From Hydractinia symbiolongicarpus (taxonomy: Eukaryota > Cnidaria > Hydrozoa > Anthoathecata > Hydractiniidae), in contig NC_079888.1 of NCBI RefSeq assembly GCF_029227915.1, positions 15,173,001 through 15,237,000 on the forward strand: DNA of 64,000 nt, read 5' to 3'. The position numbers and the translations under genes were made by a program. This document shows positions 10,639 to 23,557 of this stretch, one piece after another (position 1 is the first letter of the stretch; each line of letters starts with the position of its first letter). The notes beneath the pieces are model-generated. The model ran no database searches, was not told the DNA's origin, and was given only the letters and a program-made list of their open reading frames with translations.

Positions 10639-12325
10639 TTGAAAATCAACAATATTTTCATCTTCAGAATCACGTCACTATGTCTATTGCATTATTAAAA
10701 GATCTCCCCCTGCTGACATCAGATCAGAAAATTAAAAAATTAAGGAAAATATTGACTAAGCCTTCTCGTCTGTATTTTTTTCGTTTTTTTATAAAAAACC
10801 ACATTATAAGAAACTAACCTCCAAAAAAATTAATAAACTTTTACTAGTTGTGAAATTCAAAAAACATTTTTTTAGCATATGTTTTACATCAATCATTTAA
10901 CTGGCATTCAGGTATTATCACCCAGTATAACTAGAAATTGGACAAATATCGAGTAGTTTCTCCTGACAACGAGAAAACAATTAAAAAATTGACGATTTCA
11001 ACGGATTAAGCATCATTTTAGATAAAAAAGTAAAAAGCAAAGAATGGCGAGAAACCTTTTCTTGCATAAGAGTGTTGGTGAAAGTCTGTTTTTTGTATCA
11101 AATTATGTTTTGATTAAACATACCTATGAATGTCTTATAGACTCCGACAACACAAAGAAACTAGTTAGGAAAATTTTTCTAGTAATATTATTTCAGCATT
11201 TCAGAATTGGCCGTTTGCTTGGTTTCTCATAAAAGTAGGGGTGTATATTGCAAATGTAACGATTGACTTCTACGCCTTCTTATACTTTCTTTATTAACAA
11301 GCTTCATGCTAAGTTTATTATTAGAACAGGTCAGATATAAATGGAATAACGAACGTGCACAAGAACAAGCCCTCAGATTGGACACAAGAAGCGGTCAGGT
11401 ATCCCATTTTTTATTGCTTTATGGCAACCTCGGTTTCAGGTCTCTTTGCCTATTTCGTTAGAATGGTGTCCGAAAAACAAGAAGATAAAACAACTCTCGA
11501 AACAAAGTTGATATAATGCGTTACAAAAACTGCAGACTGATGACGTTTAAAAGGAACTCGAACGCATAGCTCAGGGGAGAAGATATATTATGTTTGTCTG
11601 GTTGAAAAATTTGATGTCGACATCAAGAAGGAGTGCCTCAAAATTAGTTTTGTTATGTTATAATTGGTGGGAAACAATGTTAATTGCAAATTGATTGCTA
11701 TTTTTGCTTCGTTGACTGACCAACAAATAGTTTCAATTTTTAATGAAGTAGTTAAATGAATAAGTAAACGAGTTAGCATATTCGATTGTAAACTCAACAG
11801 GGGGTACGCAGTAGTCATAATAAAGCTATATGCCGCATAAATATAATAGCGTTTATCTTGTTAAAAAGATTTTATACTCTTTAATTTGTTTTAAGCTTAA
11901 GTTATTAATTCTATATTTTAATTGTTATTGTATTAATTTTTTTTTATTTTCATTTGTAAACAAATCCCAAATTTAATTAAATCTGACGACAAACTTTTCT
12001 TTCACAACATTTCCGCATGCGATGTTATTGAAAGCAAACCCCCCTGTTATAATATGACTTATGAAAATAATATTCCTCTTTGATGTCGATTTCAACAATA
12101 TTATTGTTTTGGCCACGTGACTCTTTAATGTTTTTATTTTCAACAAAATCACCCTAAGCTTGCAGAGCTTGAAAAAACAAGAGCTTCGAACTTCGTTGCA
12201 GACAGCGTAATGTTGAAATATTTCTTACATTGTCCGTGAGTTGGAAAAGCTTTGCGACGAGGAAAGAAAAAAAGCATTCATATTTTTTGATTATATCATT
12301 TTAAAACAAAACGTTTGCTTGCAAA
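10639..12325. other. No gene seen; upstream flank of the acidic-protein gene
   Basis: AT-rich DNA with only short incidental ORFs. The last 100 bases before 12326 are the likely 5' UTR and promoter-proximal region of the downstream gene; the start codon is preceded by TTGCAAA. Confidence 0.5.
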
Positions 12326-15300
12326 ATGTCGTACGTCTTCTCCAAAGCGTTAACCGAAACGTCCGAAGAAAAAGAGCGTCGAAAAAGTGTGCCTCCGAAG
12401 TGGACGGTACCGCACGTGCCTCATCATAGAATGCCACCGCCAGTTGCAGCAAAACCGAAATCCGGTGGTAATCATGACGGATCAGGACAAAGTCATGCGT
12501 CAAACAATGTGGAACCTATTCAGCGTAAAAAATCACTGCCAGTCAGATCGGCTTCCGTCGATGAAGAATTTGGTACGGGACCAAAGATGGGAGGTAAGAA
12601 CCACTAATAGTTTAAATGCGCAGAATTTTTTTAGCTTTGAAACCGATTTCATTAGACGTCAATATAAAACTTAGAATATATTTTTTTTTAATTTTTTTTT
12701 TGTGTGTTCGTGAAAAAGTAGGTGTGTTTTGAATTTCGATTTTTTAAAGCAGAGAAGAAAAACAAATACGTAGACGCCATTAAGAAGGATGGTTTTCACA
12801 TGCTTAGCTGTTGAAACTCAGTTCACATTATTTTATCTATCACAGTCCTTTTTAAAAATAAAGATTAACTGTCTTAACTCAGCTTTAGCATACTTCCGTC
12901 ATCGAGGATACACATATACTGCGTGTGTCCCTGTTTTAAGTGTGATTGCTGATTGCATTTAAGCTTAGTGATTGCAATTAAGACATAAAAACTTTGACAA
13001 CAAAATGACAATAGAAACCAGGTGTTTGTAAATACTTAATGCCTGTATGATCTAGTGGATCCTTGTGAAATTTATTGCAGACATAGTTCAAAGTTTTCTT
13101 TCTGTTTTATGAATAAAATATACTACACTTAGATGAATATTTAAAAAACAAATGCACGATTTTTCACTACAAAGACGTCTTTTAAAACAACCCACGACAC
13201 GGTGTCATAGCAGTTTGAATGTAAATGCTTTTTTTGTAAAACTTAGCCAATCGATACTTGACGAATTTGTTTTTTTAATAAGTTGTAGTTTTAAAAAGCG
13301 TTAAAAAAAGTGTAATCAAAAAAGGTTTGAAATTTTTCAAGTCATCTGATACTTATAATTGAAGTCGAAAATTTAGAAGGCTTTGACTGTGACAACAAAA
13401 CAGGATATTCGGAAGCCGATATTGTGTTGAACATTTTTGCGTAGGTGAACTTACTAAATTTAGGGACTTCGGAAAAAGAATAAATTCGTACAGGTCCATT
13501 GTAATATTTTCCCAATTTGTTATAAGAAATTGTGCAAATAATTACGGAGAGTTTGTTTGTAGGAAGAAAATGAGAAGCATTGAGTTTAGTTAAGAAAGCA
13601 GATGGAAACTTCGGCTATTTTGTTTGGTGAATATGTGCTCTGAGTCCAGGTGATGAAAAAGTGATTTTGGAAGTGAAGGTTTTAAAGTGGTGAATAAGAA
13701 AGCCTTATCGTGGTTGGGACTGCTTGGAAAATTTTTAAGTTAAAAAATAAATACTATATTCAAATTCTAAAGTATTACTCTGTTCAGATAAGAAAAATAG
13801 TGCTTATAAAGCTATCTAAGCTATCTGTAAAAAGAAATTAGTGGTAGATCATGGCCTGTATTTTTAAATTTAAATTGCTTGTACCATTAGGTATGAAAAA
13901 TAGATCTGCAGATTCTCTATCGAGAAAGTTCTGTTGAACGTGTACTATAAAGACTAAAATTAGTTATTTTTTATACTTAAAGCACAGCATGAGCACCAAT
14001 AGCTTTTAAAAATCTCCAATTGGTTATATCTTGATATAATGTGTCTGTTTTTTTTTATTTAGGTGCATTTGCCAGGCTTCAGGCTTCTGTTCAAAGCGGC
14101 GAAGAACACAAAGGTGGTTTGTATACAAGCGCATACGAAGCTTATCGTATAAAACGCTCGTTGAAAGAGCACGGCGTGCTACCAGCAGATCTACGTGGTA
14201 ACCAACAGTTACGGAAATATAGTCTTGATAAAGAGTTACCACCTGTTGTTTTACCGAAACCACGCAGACCATCCGCAGAAGGTAAAAGAGATGCTTTTGC
14301 AAGGAATCGTTCTCTTACGACACCTACAAGTCCCAAAGCTGACTTCTTTGCAGATGAACGAAAGAAGAGTGACGATGTTTTTAGTGAAGCTGCTCCAATT
14401 CCTGAGCAGGTATCTACTGTTGATACACCGGTGCCAAGCAATGCGACTACACCAGTTCCAAGTGATAAAGCTGCCTCTCCTGTTGTCTCTGAAAACACGG
14501 CAGGAGCTGCCAGTTCTACAACTATGGCTGAAGGTAGTCATTCCTCCGCAAATGCTGCAGCTAACGAACCTGTCAAAGATTCCGTTGCTACCAAACCTAC
14601 CAAGGATGCTGTCGCTACAGAGCCTATAAATGACTCTGTTGCTGCCGAACCTACCAAGGATGCTGTCGCTACAGAGCCTATTAATGACACTGTTGCTGCC
14701 GAACTTACCAAGGATAATGTTGCTATCGAGCCTACAATAGATGCTGTTGCTACCGAGCCTACAAAGGATACTGTTGCTATCGAGCCTATCATAGATGCTG
14801 TTGTTACTGAGCCTACCGAGCCTACCAATGACACTGTTTCTTCTGAACCTACCAAGGATGGTGTTGCGTCTCTACCATCCCAAGACACTGATGAAGGTGT
14901 ACCTATAACAACCCAAAGCGATGTACCAGAAAAATTAGAACTAGAAATGCCTGTTCTTCGCGACCCTGCTATCATTCCTTCCTTTCCCGATTTAGAAGAG
15001 ATAAAAAACAGTGAACAAACGAGTGACGTTATGGAAATGAAACAGGAAATTGCGAAAGAAAGATCGAAAATTAAAGAAGGTAAAAGACATTTAAGTGACA
15101 CTATTGACGAACTGGAAAGTATGAATTTTGATTTTAGTGCTGATAACAAAGAAGTTGGGAATGAAGCGGTTTTCCAGGAAAGCAAGGAGGAAGAGAAGAA
15201 AGATGTGACCACGATTGAATCAGAAGTTATCCTAGAAAGTAAAGAAAAAGGTGCCGAGAATGATGTAGAGTCGAACAGTGATGACAAAAACGAAGATAAG

Positions 15301-16191
15301 AAATCAAGCGAACTAGAACTCAGTGCAGAAGCTAATGTTGCCCATGGACAACCTGAGGAGAATAAAGCTTTAAAGTCAGATGCAAGTCTTAAAGACGATA
15401 GCCAAACCATTTCAGAAAATAATGTAGAAACCTGTTCTTCTGAGTTAACCGTTGAGAAGGAGTCTTCGGACATTCCCGAGTGCAAAACAACAGTAGATGC
15501 TCCAGAAGTTACTAGCACACCCTCTTCTATTCCAACTCCTATAAAAACAGACGATAACGATGATTCATCCAAATTACAAGAGGACAAAACCGATTTACTT
15601 GCTTCTCCTGAAAAGCAAGTGGATTTAGCACTAGAGCCAGTAAGAGATGGTACAATTTCAGAAGAACCGTCAAAATCTGAAAATGATCAGATCCAAAAAA
15701 ATGAACCAGTTCAAGAGAAGGATGCTACTCTATATCCAAGCTCAAAAGATGATGTAAATGCAGGACCTGATAAAGCCAGTTTTGAATCTGGTACTATTAA
15801 TGAAACACTGCCAAATGGAGGTGACGTACCGACTGACGAAAAACAAATCGCACAAAGTCAAACTTTGACTACAGAAAGTTCGAATGTTATGGAACAGATA
15901 GAAAGTAATGACAATGTTGTAGCTGTGGCTCAAAATACGGAGGAGACTATCAAAGAAGAACCTAACAAGCCTGTTCAAACAGACCTAAATGACAATAAGG
16001 GTACAGTCGAAATAAAAGAGTCAACACCAGAGCCAACAGTGACCAAGGAGGAAACAGTTTCAGAAAAGACATGTACAAGTATTGATCCGAACGACAAGGC
16101 TAGTGAACCATTAGATACTGCATGCATTGCTACTGATAAACAGGAAGAAGTGAATAATAACGCTATTCCTTCTTTTGATACGGCTCTGTAG
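12326..16191 (+). CDS. Large acidic, disordered repeat protein (2 exons, 798 residues)
   Basis: Model: join(12326..12593, 14063..16191) with a phase-1 GTAAG...TTTATTTAG intron; 799 codons including the stop. The ATG in GCAAAATGTC is the first in frame. Residues 1-160 are basic and Pro-rich with a compact, possibly conserved segment (GAFARLQASVQ, YEAYRIKRSLKEHGVLPADL). Residues of about 259-359 form a tandem repeat of roughly 10 residues (EPTKDAVAT/EPINDSVAA type, about 10 units). The rest is dominated by Glu, Ser, Lys, Asp and Thr, with one likely coiled-coil stretch (EMKQEIAKERSKIKEGKRHL). There is no signal peptide, membrane segment or Cys cluster, so it is probably cytoplasmic or nuclear. 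I do not recognise the family. A polyadenylation signal follows 49 bases after the stop. The long minus-strand reading frame opposite the repeats is a shadow. Confidence 0.82.
14569..14871 (+). repeat. In-frame coding minisatellite (about 30-bp unit)
   Basis: About ten diverged copies of a 30-bp unit around cctaccaaggatgctgtcgc encode the ten-residue EP-T-KD-AVAT repeats of the acidic protein. The period is a multiple of three, so copy-number changes preserve the frame. Confidence 0.85.
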
Positions 16192-16239
16192 AGATTTCTT
16201 ACCTTCTTTTAAATTTTAAGAGATGTAATGATGGACGCG

Positions 16240-16245
16240 AATAAA
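16240..16245 (+). promoter_or_regulatory. Polyadenylation signal AATAAA
   Basis: AATAAA lies 49 bases after the stop of the acidic-protein gene, a typical position for 3' end processing. Confidence 0.6.
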
Positions 16246-17919
16246 TAACGTCCCTCATTTAATAGAGGAAAATGCAGGGGGTTAGAGCAGAAAAATATAA
16301 ATCCAATAGAATTGATTTGTTAACATTGATTATTAAAAAGAAATTTATTTTTGTGAATACAAATGGAAATCTTACCACTCAATGCCTGTATTATAGTACC
16401 CTGCTTTCTGTTGGTTAACCGTTCAGTCGAATGAACGGGAAGTTAACATGCACGCTTTTTTATAATCAAAACAAGAAATTAAGTGAGACTCAATGTTGTT
16501 TACGTATTTATTTACTTTATTTTTACAGGCTCGATTGTTACATAATTACTGCTAATTTACTGCATTTTTATTTTATTGTCAGAACATTTTGCGGAAAAAA
16601 ACGCGAAATTTTTGTATTTTCAGAGAATTGATTTTTATGGTTGAGCAAGTTTAATGTATTTCGCGCGATTCATGTTTGGGTAGTTCATGTTCAACCTCTT
16701 TACAAAGCATATGATACAAATGATACGAAAAAGCATACGAATATTTTGAGACTCTCTAAGGTGTGAGGGCACCAGGAAGACTTTTTACTGACTTTAGTGC
16801 ATTAATGCTGCAACTTTCTCAACCTAGTCCTTACGTGACATGTGACATGGCTGTGTGCCTAATGCTTGCATTTCCATCCTCTAAGGTTTAATTTTCGCTA
16901 GAGTTAGAATTTCTCATTTTAAACCTTGAAACTCACTTAATTTAATACTTTTTTTGGTGATATTCTACGCATCATTTCAGAAAAAAAATGAAGCTAGTCG
17001 CGAAATTTATTTATGCATTAGAAACTTTTTAAATTTTCGCTGTTCAATACTTTCGCGAGTTTATATTCCCGTTTTACAAAAAAAAAAACCTTGATCTTTA
17101 GCAGAATTTAATTTCAAAATTTTTAAAAATTCCTTACAAGGTACCTAGAAAAACCAAATTCACATGTTTGCTAGCTCGATGCGTCAATCTGAATGAAGCA
17201 GCCCTTTTAAACACTTTCGTCGCTGTAAAAAACAAAAAAAGTCTAGAACAATTGCTTTCTTTATAAATACAATCTTTTTAAAATGGAAAGTGAGGCATTA
17301 AATTGTCAGACTTTAATTTCGTCCAACAAAAAAGTAAAACACGTCTTGTTGAAACCCTTTTTCAATATTACCAGGCATCAAATTTCAATAATTACTAAAT
17401 CTTCCTCATCGTCGTCAAAGACAAACGTTCTTTTATTTCCAAATCAAATATTTCTCAAAAAATTGTTTTGATAAGAAGGTAAATTAAGTTTATCCCAACA
17501 AGTAAATATATTATTTTTTATGAATGAATTTAGAACATCTTAAGTTCATTTTTGCAAATTTTTGGGATTTTGTTGTGTTTGACGCAAATAATTCGGCAGC
17601 GCAGGCGTAATAGGAATTGCATCCATCAAATATTATACAAACCCATCTACTATTTTTTACAGGAAATGGATATAATAGACCTTTCCACAACCTTACCAAA
17701 TCTGAAATCTTGGAAAAAGCTTACTGCAAATAAAGAACTTGCCAGAACAGTTTATTTAACGACATATAGTTGATCTTTGCTTAAAGCTGGCCACAAAATG
17801 ACGATAATACCAGTAAAACGGTACTTTTTACAATTATTAAGCTAAAAGAATTTCATGCTTTCTGTCTACGTGGTTTTATAAAAAATGCATTGTTAATCAA
17901 CTGCTTTGTTCTGTATGCG
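16246..17919. other. No gene seen
   Basis: AT-rich intergenic DNA. Short ORFs (for example 17283-17471) are low in complexity and lack splice-consistent neighbours. Confidence 0.5.
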
Positions 17920-18613
17920 CATTCAATGAAGGGGACAGGCTGCGAAAGTTTTTGAAGACAGTGTTGATTCTAAGACCAGACAGTGGTTTGGTTTACTTCA
18001 TAAAAAAATCTTACTGTTTTTGAATTGGCTTTTTTAGTTAATACTCAAAAAATATAGATATCACAAAAGAAACACATTAGTCAAGTTTTATATGTTATGT
18101 CAATTGCAATGAGCGTTCTAACTTCTTACACATTTGCCAAACGGGTGGTCAAATTCAGAAACAATGGAATATATTTCTCTTTATTGCCGCGCGTCAAACA
18201 AAAATCAAAACACAATTAAAAACAAGAAAAAGTTGAAGATCTAAATCTAAAAATGCTATAAATCGAATAACATGTTCCGAACACGTTTTTATTATTTTAT
18301 ACTACTGAATAAATTTGTGAGTAAAGATAAAGAAAGTAAAGATGTGTAAATAAATATGACCATATGACATGTTCGATTTACTGTAAAAAATGATTTCGGT
18401 TTGTATATTTATGAAGTTTGGCGCCATTTAAGAACAGCAAACTTTATTGTTCGTTGCTAGACGTATATTGTGGAAAGGGAATCAAATAATCAAAAATTAT
18501 TTTATTATTAACCATAACAGATGCTCGTAAATTTTCAAGAAGTATTAATAAATGTTACACAATATTGGTACTACGTGTTAAATATGTTTGGTTAAAGATA
18601 TTATTTTTGATGA
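17920..18613. repeat. Dispersed repeat, interrupted copy, left part
   Basis: This aligns by eye with 22520-23080: both contain a block around ggctgcg.aa.agtttttga, ending in gtatatttat...tttggcgccattt, then an AT-rich stretch to ttattttt.atg. At 18613 the match stops at a Helitron 3' terminus and resumes at 21099. Confidence 0.65.
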
Positions 18614-18968
18614 CTAGCCATATTCCCGTGGAAGAATCCACTGAATTTCTCATTTAATTCATAGAACAGATGTACCATCAAAAAGCAAACAATACAGCAG
18701 TGCGAATTTTTCAATCAGCATAATTATATAAATGACCAAAAAAATTGAAGGTGTCCAACAACTGCAGTATATATGTGACATTTAAAATCTAAGTCTACTA
18801 AAATTGCTTGCTCTAACCCTCTGACAATGCGAAAATTATTCGGTAAAATTATTAGTAAAGAAGTTAGCATTTCAAAATACATCTCACTAAATGTCTCCAA
18901 GAAATGCGTGTAAGGGATACTAAACAAAAGCATAAAGCATGGCAATTTGAATTTTTAATACTTACAAT

Positions 18969-19041
18969 CCAACCTTGGCCCTTTCTCTCTTTTTAATACG
19001 GGACGAAAAAAAGAGAGAAAAAGCCCTGGGATCGAGGATGC
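18969..19041. repeat. Short palindromic MITE (CAACCTCG / CGAGGTTG family)
   Basis: The left arm (ccaaccttggccctttctct) and right arm (agagagaaaaagccctggga, then tcgagg) are inverted copies separated by a few bases. Related copies lie at 19503-19566, 45815-45897 and 46001-46081. Confidence 0.65.
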
Positions 19042-19502
19042 TCACGGTCTGCATTACTTTATATTTATACCCGTTGAAACCAAAACGTTAAAAATATAAG
19101 CAGGTCCAACAAAAAAAATAAAAAAGCAAAATGGAAAATAACAAAATCAAAGACGTCTAACAACCGTTACTTAAAAAGCGAAATCTGCTAAAATTTATAC
19201 TTGCTTTGCCATAAGTACACCAGGAAAAAACATATATCAGACATTTAAAAAATCCAACATATTTTGCCAAGTTATACAAAAAACGTTATTACAAAATTTC
19301 CACACTGTACAGTTTGTAACACGTCATACCAAAATCAGATATTCAGTCTATTGCGTACAGCAACCCTTTCAAAGTTTTACACAAAATATAAGAAATCAAA
19401 AGTTATCTGATGGTAGAATCCATTGAATCTCTCATTAAACTGATGTAAGGGATAAAAACAAGAACGTACAACACATAATTTGAATTTTCAAAACGCACAT
19501 TT

Positions 19503-19566
19503 CAATCTCGACCGTCTCTTTTGTAACGGGATGGCAAAAAAAGAAAAAAGCCCTGGGATCAAGGTT
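19503..19566. repeat. Degenerate copy of the palindromic MITE
   Basis: It begins caatctcgaccgtctctttt and ends agccctgggatcaaggtt. It lies in the second of two duplicated segments inside the 2.5-kb Helitron. Confidence 0.55.
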
Positions 19567-19818
19567 AGTCACGATCTGCATTATTCTATGTTTATAACCG
19601 TTTATAGTTTCAGCCTGATGTTCCTAACTCTTTTGACAAATCTATTCTCATTATTCTCAATACGTTTATCATGAAAATATGTAATGCCTTAATAAAAAAG
19701 CATGCTATAAATATATGCAGCATGTTTTAAAGAATAACAAACACATCAGTAGCAACAAAATGGCGGACTGACGTCCCGTCCCCATGTTCATTTTAACATA
19801 AAGGGATTAGTCTACAGA

Positions 19819-19844
19819 AGCAAATGACTTGAAAGTCATTTGCC
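19819..19844. repeat. Perfect short hairpin
   Basis: GCAAATGACTT, a GAA loop, then AGTCATTTGC. No poly-T or gene context supports a terminator or RNA role. Confidence 0.5.
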
Positions 19845-21098
19845 TTGCATAAGATAAATAAAACACTGTTTTTACAAATCGAAAGGGCATAGAAGAAAGA
19901 AGAAAGAAGAATGCTATAAGTTATTATAGCTAGCTAATGGCAATTTCTACTACATGTAACAGCCTATTGCTTGGACATAAAAAGGTTCAGTTCATTTGAT
20001 ATACAATAAAAAAGTAAACTTCTAATCAATTTTCTGCGTCATACAGTGTTTATTTTTAAAACAAACTATCAAGCTTAGACATATTCTTAGGGTATTCTAA
20101 ACTTCTGACCCATTTTTCAGAGTATATTCTTACAAACTAAGTGCTTAAAGAAAATATATTCCGGCCGAAGATACAACAACAAACTTAATATTTAAGGAAA
20201 GTTTAGCTCTGAAAGAAAAGGCTAAAAAATCGTTATACACCCAAATTCATTTCTCTATCAAATAATTTAAACAACACACTTGCTTTGCTTTCGCTTTCTC
20301 AGTAGGTAGCTTGCTAGCGTTTTCTGGATGAAAATTCAATCAGTTTGTTACTTTGAATACTAAACTTCGCTTCATCCCAAAGAGAACGAATGGAAGATGT
20401 ATACAATTGTCTGATACATTTCCAATCAGTTCTCTTTTTGACGTTATATCATCGTACGTTTTTCTTCTTTATAACAAATATTTCTGACAACAACATAAAC
20501 TTTTTATTCTTGCTCGACAACAAAAGCCGCTCTACAACAACAGTTTTGTTCTTTACATCTTAGATTCAAATTATCATTCGAATTCGACAGTTTTTATAAA
20601 AAAGAAAGCAACCTCGGTCCCAGAACACAAAAATGATAGAAGAAACAAATAAGCTTTAATCTAACCTCATGATGAGTAAACATTGTTTGAAATAACTTTT
20701 TTCAGGATTACTTTGAAAAAGAGACAACTTTCTTCGCTTCGGTTTTAATTTCTCAGTTTATAAACTTTGTTTCCATGGGATACGGCGCGCACATGGTAAA
20801 CCGGGGGTCAAATTAAATTATTCTATCTATAACGCCCGGCAGGGCTTTTACAACAAAAAAACAAATAAAAACATTTAAAAATATAATAAACATTAGCTTT
20901 AATAAAATAAGGAAAAAGAGTTTTATTTTTTAAAGAAATAAGAAAAGAGAATAAAATATTTATATAGTAACCCCCTGATTTGCGTTTATTTAACTTGGTG
21001 CATTTTAGCGTAACGCCACGTCGTAAGAAAGTGACCTGTGATTTGTGTGACATGGCCTCACCGTGCGCGCACACACACAAGGCGTATTAATATATAGA

Positions 21099-21310
21099 TT
21101 AATAGTAAGTACATCTAAAACCTACGTATTTTAACCTCATACATGGAAATTTTGTAAATTTTTGTAAAAGTTTTTCCAGGAAGATATATAGATATATAGT
21201 TATGTAATACAGTTATTTATTTATTATTATAGCAGTTATATTAGTAGATTTCAGGATTTACATCTATGTTTTTCTCTTTCGCTAAAAATTATTTGTAACT
21301 GCTACAGACT
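21099..21310. repeat. Dispersed repeat, interrupted copy, right part
   Basis: It resumes the match to the uninterrupted copy: taagtacatctaaaac, ccaggaagatatat, ttatttatta..atag.agttat.ttagtagattt are shared with 23080-23300. Confidence 0.65.
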
Positions 21311-21919
21311 AGTTTATTCTTTTAAACTAAAAGGGGCAAAAATTGACGAGCTTATATCTTCTTTTGTAAGTAACACAAATTATCTTTTTCCACTAAAACA
21401 GCCAACGACGAAAATATCCTTTGTTGTTCAAATCACCAACTTTAGCATAAGATTTACAGTAATCTAATTTTAAGCATTTTGGTGATATACAGTATACAAA
21501 ATATTCCATTCACACATTTTCTATATACAAATGTAACGGCACAAATTATATCATATCAGTCTGGGTACACCATACCCAATATAAAACTATTACATCATAT
21601 CCAACCAATAGCTATGACAACTAACAATGTTAGTGTTCCGATTGGTTGCAATTTCATACTGCTTGAGTGAGCATCAACATGCGAGAAATGATACGAATTA
21701 TCCGTCATTGAAAAAGTTTCCTTCAAATGGTAGCTGCAATTGTGGACGAAAAGATTGTTTCTGACGATTTCACGCCGAGCAGTCGAATTACTTGGAGCGA
21801 TATGACATATTCTTTCTGCTAAGTCGCGTCTTTTTCTGAAATCTAAACAAGTCATACTTTTAAAAAGCGATTACGCAGTTTATCTAGCTAAAAACAAACG
21901 TCAAAATAAAAGGTTAGAA
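21311..21919. other. No gene seen
   Basis: Intergenic AT-rich DNA. Short ORFs on both strands (21479-21670 and 21595-21855) overlap each other and lack splice support. Confidence 0.45.
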
Positions 21920-22044
21920 TCTCTATACTAATAGCCGTATTTTCTCTGTCTGTCCGCAAGGAAAGTGTCCTACAACGGACACACAAAATAGCGTGTAATG
22001 TCAAGACGGACGACCCGTGGATTATATCACGGGTTATCGACTAG
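21920..22044 (+). mobile_element. 125-bp mini-Helitron with intact ends
   Basis: A, then TCTCTATACTAATAGCCG at the 5' end; CCCGTGGATTATATCACGGG hairpin, TTATCGA, CTAG, then T at the 3' end. This is the complete textbook Helitron boundary set (A^TC...hairpin...CTAG^T) in 125 bases and serves as the key to the family in this window. Confidence 0.9.
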
Positions 22045-22519
22045 TTTAATATAATATGATTATTACTTTCTCAATAAATTGTGGTGCCACTTTATATTTA
22101 AAAAACTTTTAACGACTAAATATATCTTAATTTATAGGCAATAAGATTAATTTAATAAAATGGCAGATAGTGTTTACAAAGACATTATTGTACACATTCT
22201 GAGTCTATCAATATTGTCATTACAAAGTTTTACAATTTATAATACACGTAAAAGCACCTTATTCTATAGGTATACTCCATGAGATGTTATTATATTATCC
22301 TAACTGTTCTTTCAAAAATACATGTCTTTTCGCTTTTGCCGGTGTGGCATGTAACATGAGATAAAACCGCCGCAACCAGTGTCATGAAAGAAGTATCGTG
22401 ATATGGTTTAATTAATTGACAGTGATGAGTGATATGAAAATTGCTTAATTTCTAATTCGCTTCGCTTAAACAAAATTAGCCTTATTAATTTTTCTTTGCT
22501 TGAAAGCTAATCGATTTGT

Positions 22520-23300
22520 GATTAAAGGGGAGGCAAACTGTGCACGGCTGCGGAATAAAAGTTTTTGATGACTGCGTTGATTTTAAAGACCAGATTGACT
22601 GACATAGTCAGCTTTATAATAAATCAATATAATGTGGTCATTACAACAAAAAACGTTCTAAAAAAAGTCTAAGAATGTTTTGATATTGAAAATATTTGTA
22701 GGGTTAAAGAAATTTGATGTTTTCACACAAAAACGTATACTGAACAAATTGATATTTTACTTGTGATTAAAGATAAAGAAAGTGAAGATTCGTAAAAGAA
22801 AAAGAAACCCACCATATTGCGCCGCGTTTGGGTTGTTGTTGAATGCTTTTGGTCTGTATATTTATTCAAATTTGGCGCCATTTCATCATAACAAACTTCA
22901 TCGCTCAAAGCTCGTAGTACTTAAAACTTGAAACAAATATTGTTGTGTCATGATAGATATTTCTTAAGCTAAGAGAAGTTTAAACAAAGGTTATAAAATG
23001 CTGTTACTACTATAGTACGTAAAATATTCTTGGTTGTCTTAAGTAGAAGATCTTATTTTTTATGTTTACTGGTAAGTACATTCAAAACTTACTTATTTTC
23101 ATCCTGTACAGCAATAAAAAAATTCTGTAAAAACGTTGCCAGGAAGATATATGGATTCTTAGTTGTGAAGACAGTGATTTATTTGTTATTATAGTAGTTA
23201 CCATAGTAGATTTTAGGATTTAGAAATCTAAAATATTTTTTCTCTCGCTTAAAATTTATTTTTTGGCTGCCACAAATAGTTTTTTGTTCGCCTCTCCTTT
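22520..23300. repeat. Dispersed repeat, uninterrupted copy (empty site)
   Basis: It contains in one piece the sequence split between 17920-18613 and 21099-21310. At the point matching the Helitron insertion it reads ttattttttatgtttactgg, versus ttatttttgatga / ttaatag on the two sides of the insertion. The element class is unknown; no ORF survives. Confidence 0.65.
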
Positions 23301-23557
23301 AAATTTCCGAACATTTTTGCTTTAAAGTTCGTGACAACGTGATACCGAGATTATTTATATAAGGTCTGTTCTACACTGAAAATAAATCCTAATTTCTTTT
23401 CTATGCGACATCAGAGAGGTGTTTAATGTATACAATTTCTATGCATGTAGCCAGCACCTAGGCAAATGATAAAAAAGCGTTCCTAAAAAACCTACAATAT
23501 AGATAACATATTTTTATTAATTTTGCTTTTCACAGCTTTGCAGACATGTCGAAGTTA

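Larger units (their letters stand above)
18614..21098 (-). mobile_element. Non-autonomous Helitron, 2485 bp, with a defined empty site
   Basis: Minus-strand 5' end: A then TCTATATATTAATACGCC at 21098. Minus-strand 3' end: hairpin-like AGTGGATTCTTCCACGGGAA, ATATGG, CTAG then T at 18614. The flanks belong to one older repeat that is uninterrupted at 22520-23300, which acts as a paralogous empty site. The interior holds two related segments (18620-19080 and 19400-19650), each with a degenerate Helitron-end motif and a small CCCTGGGATC MITE. No ORF of meaningful length is present, so it depends on a helicase elsewhere. Confidence 0.83.
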
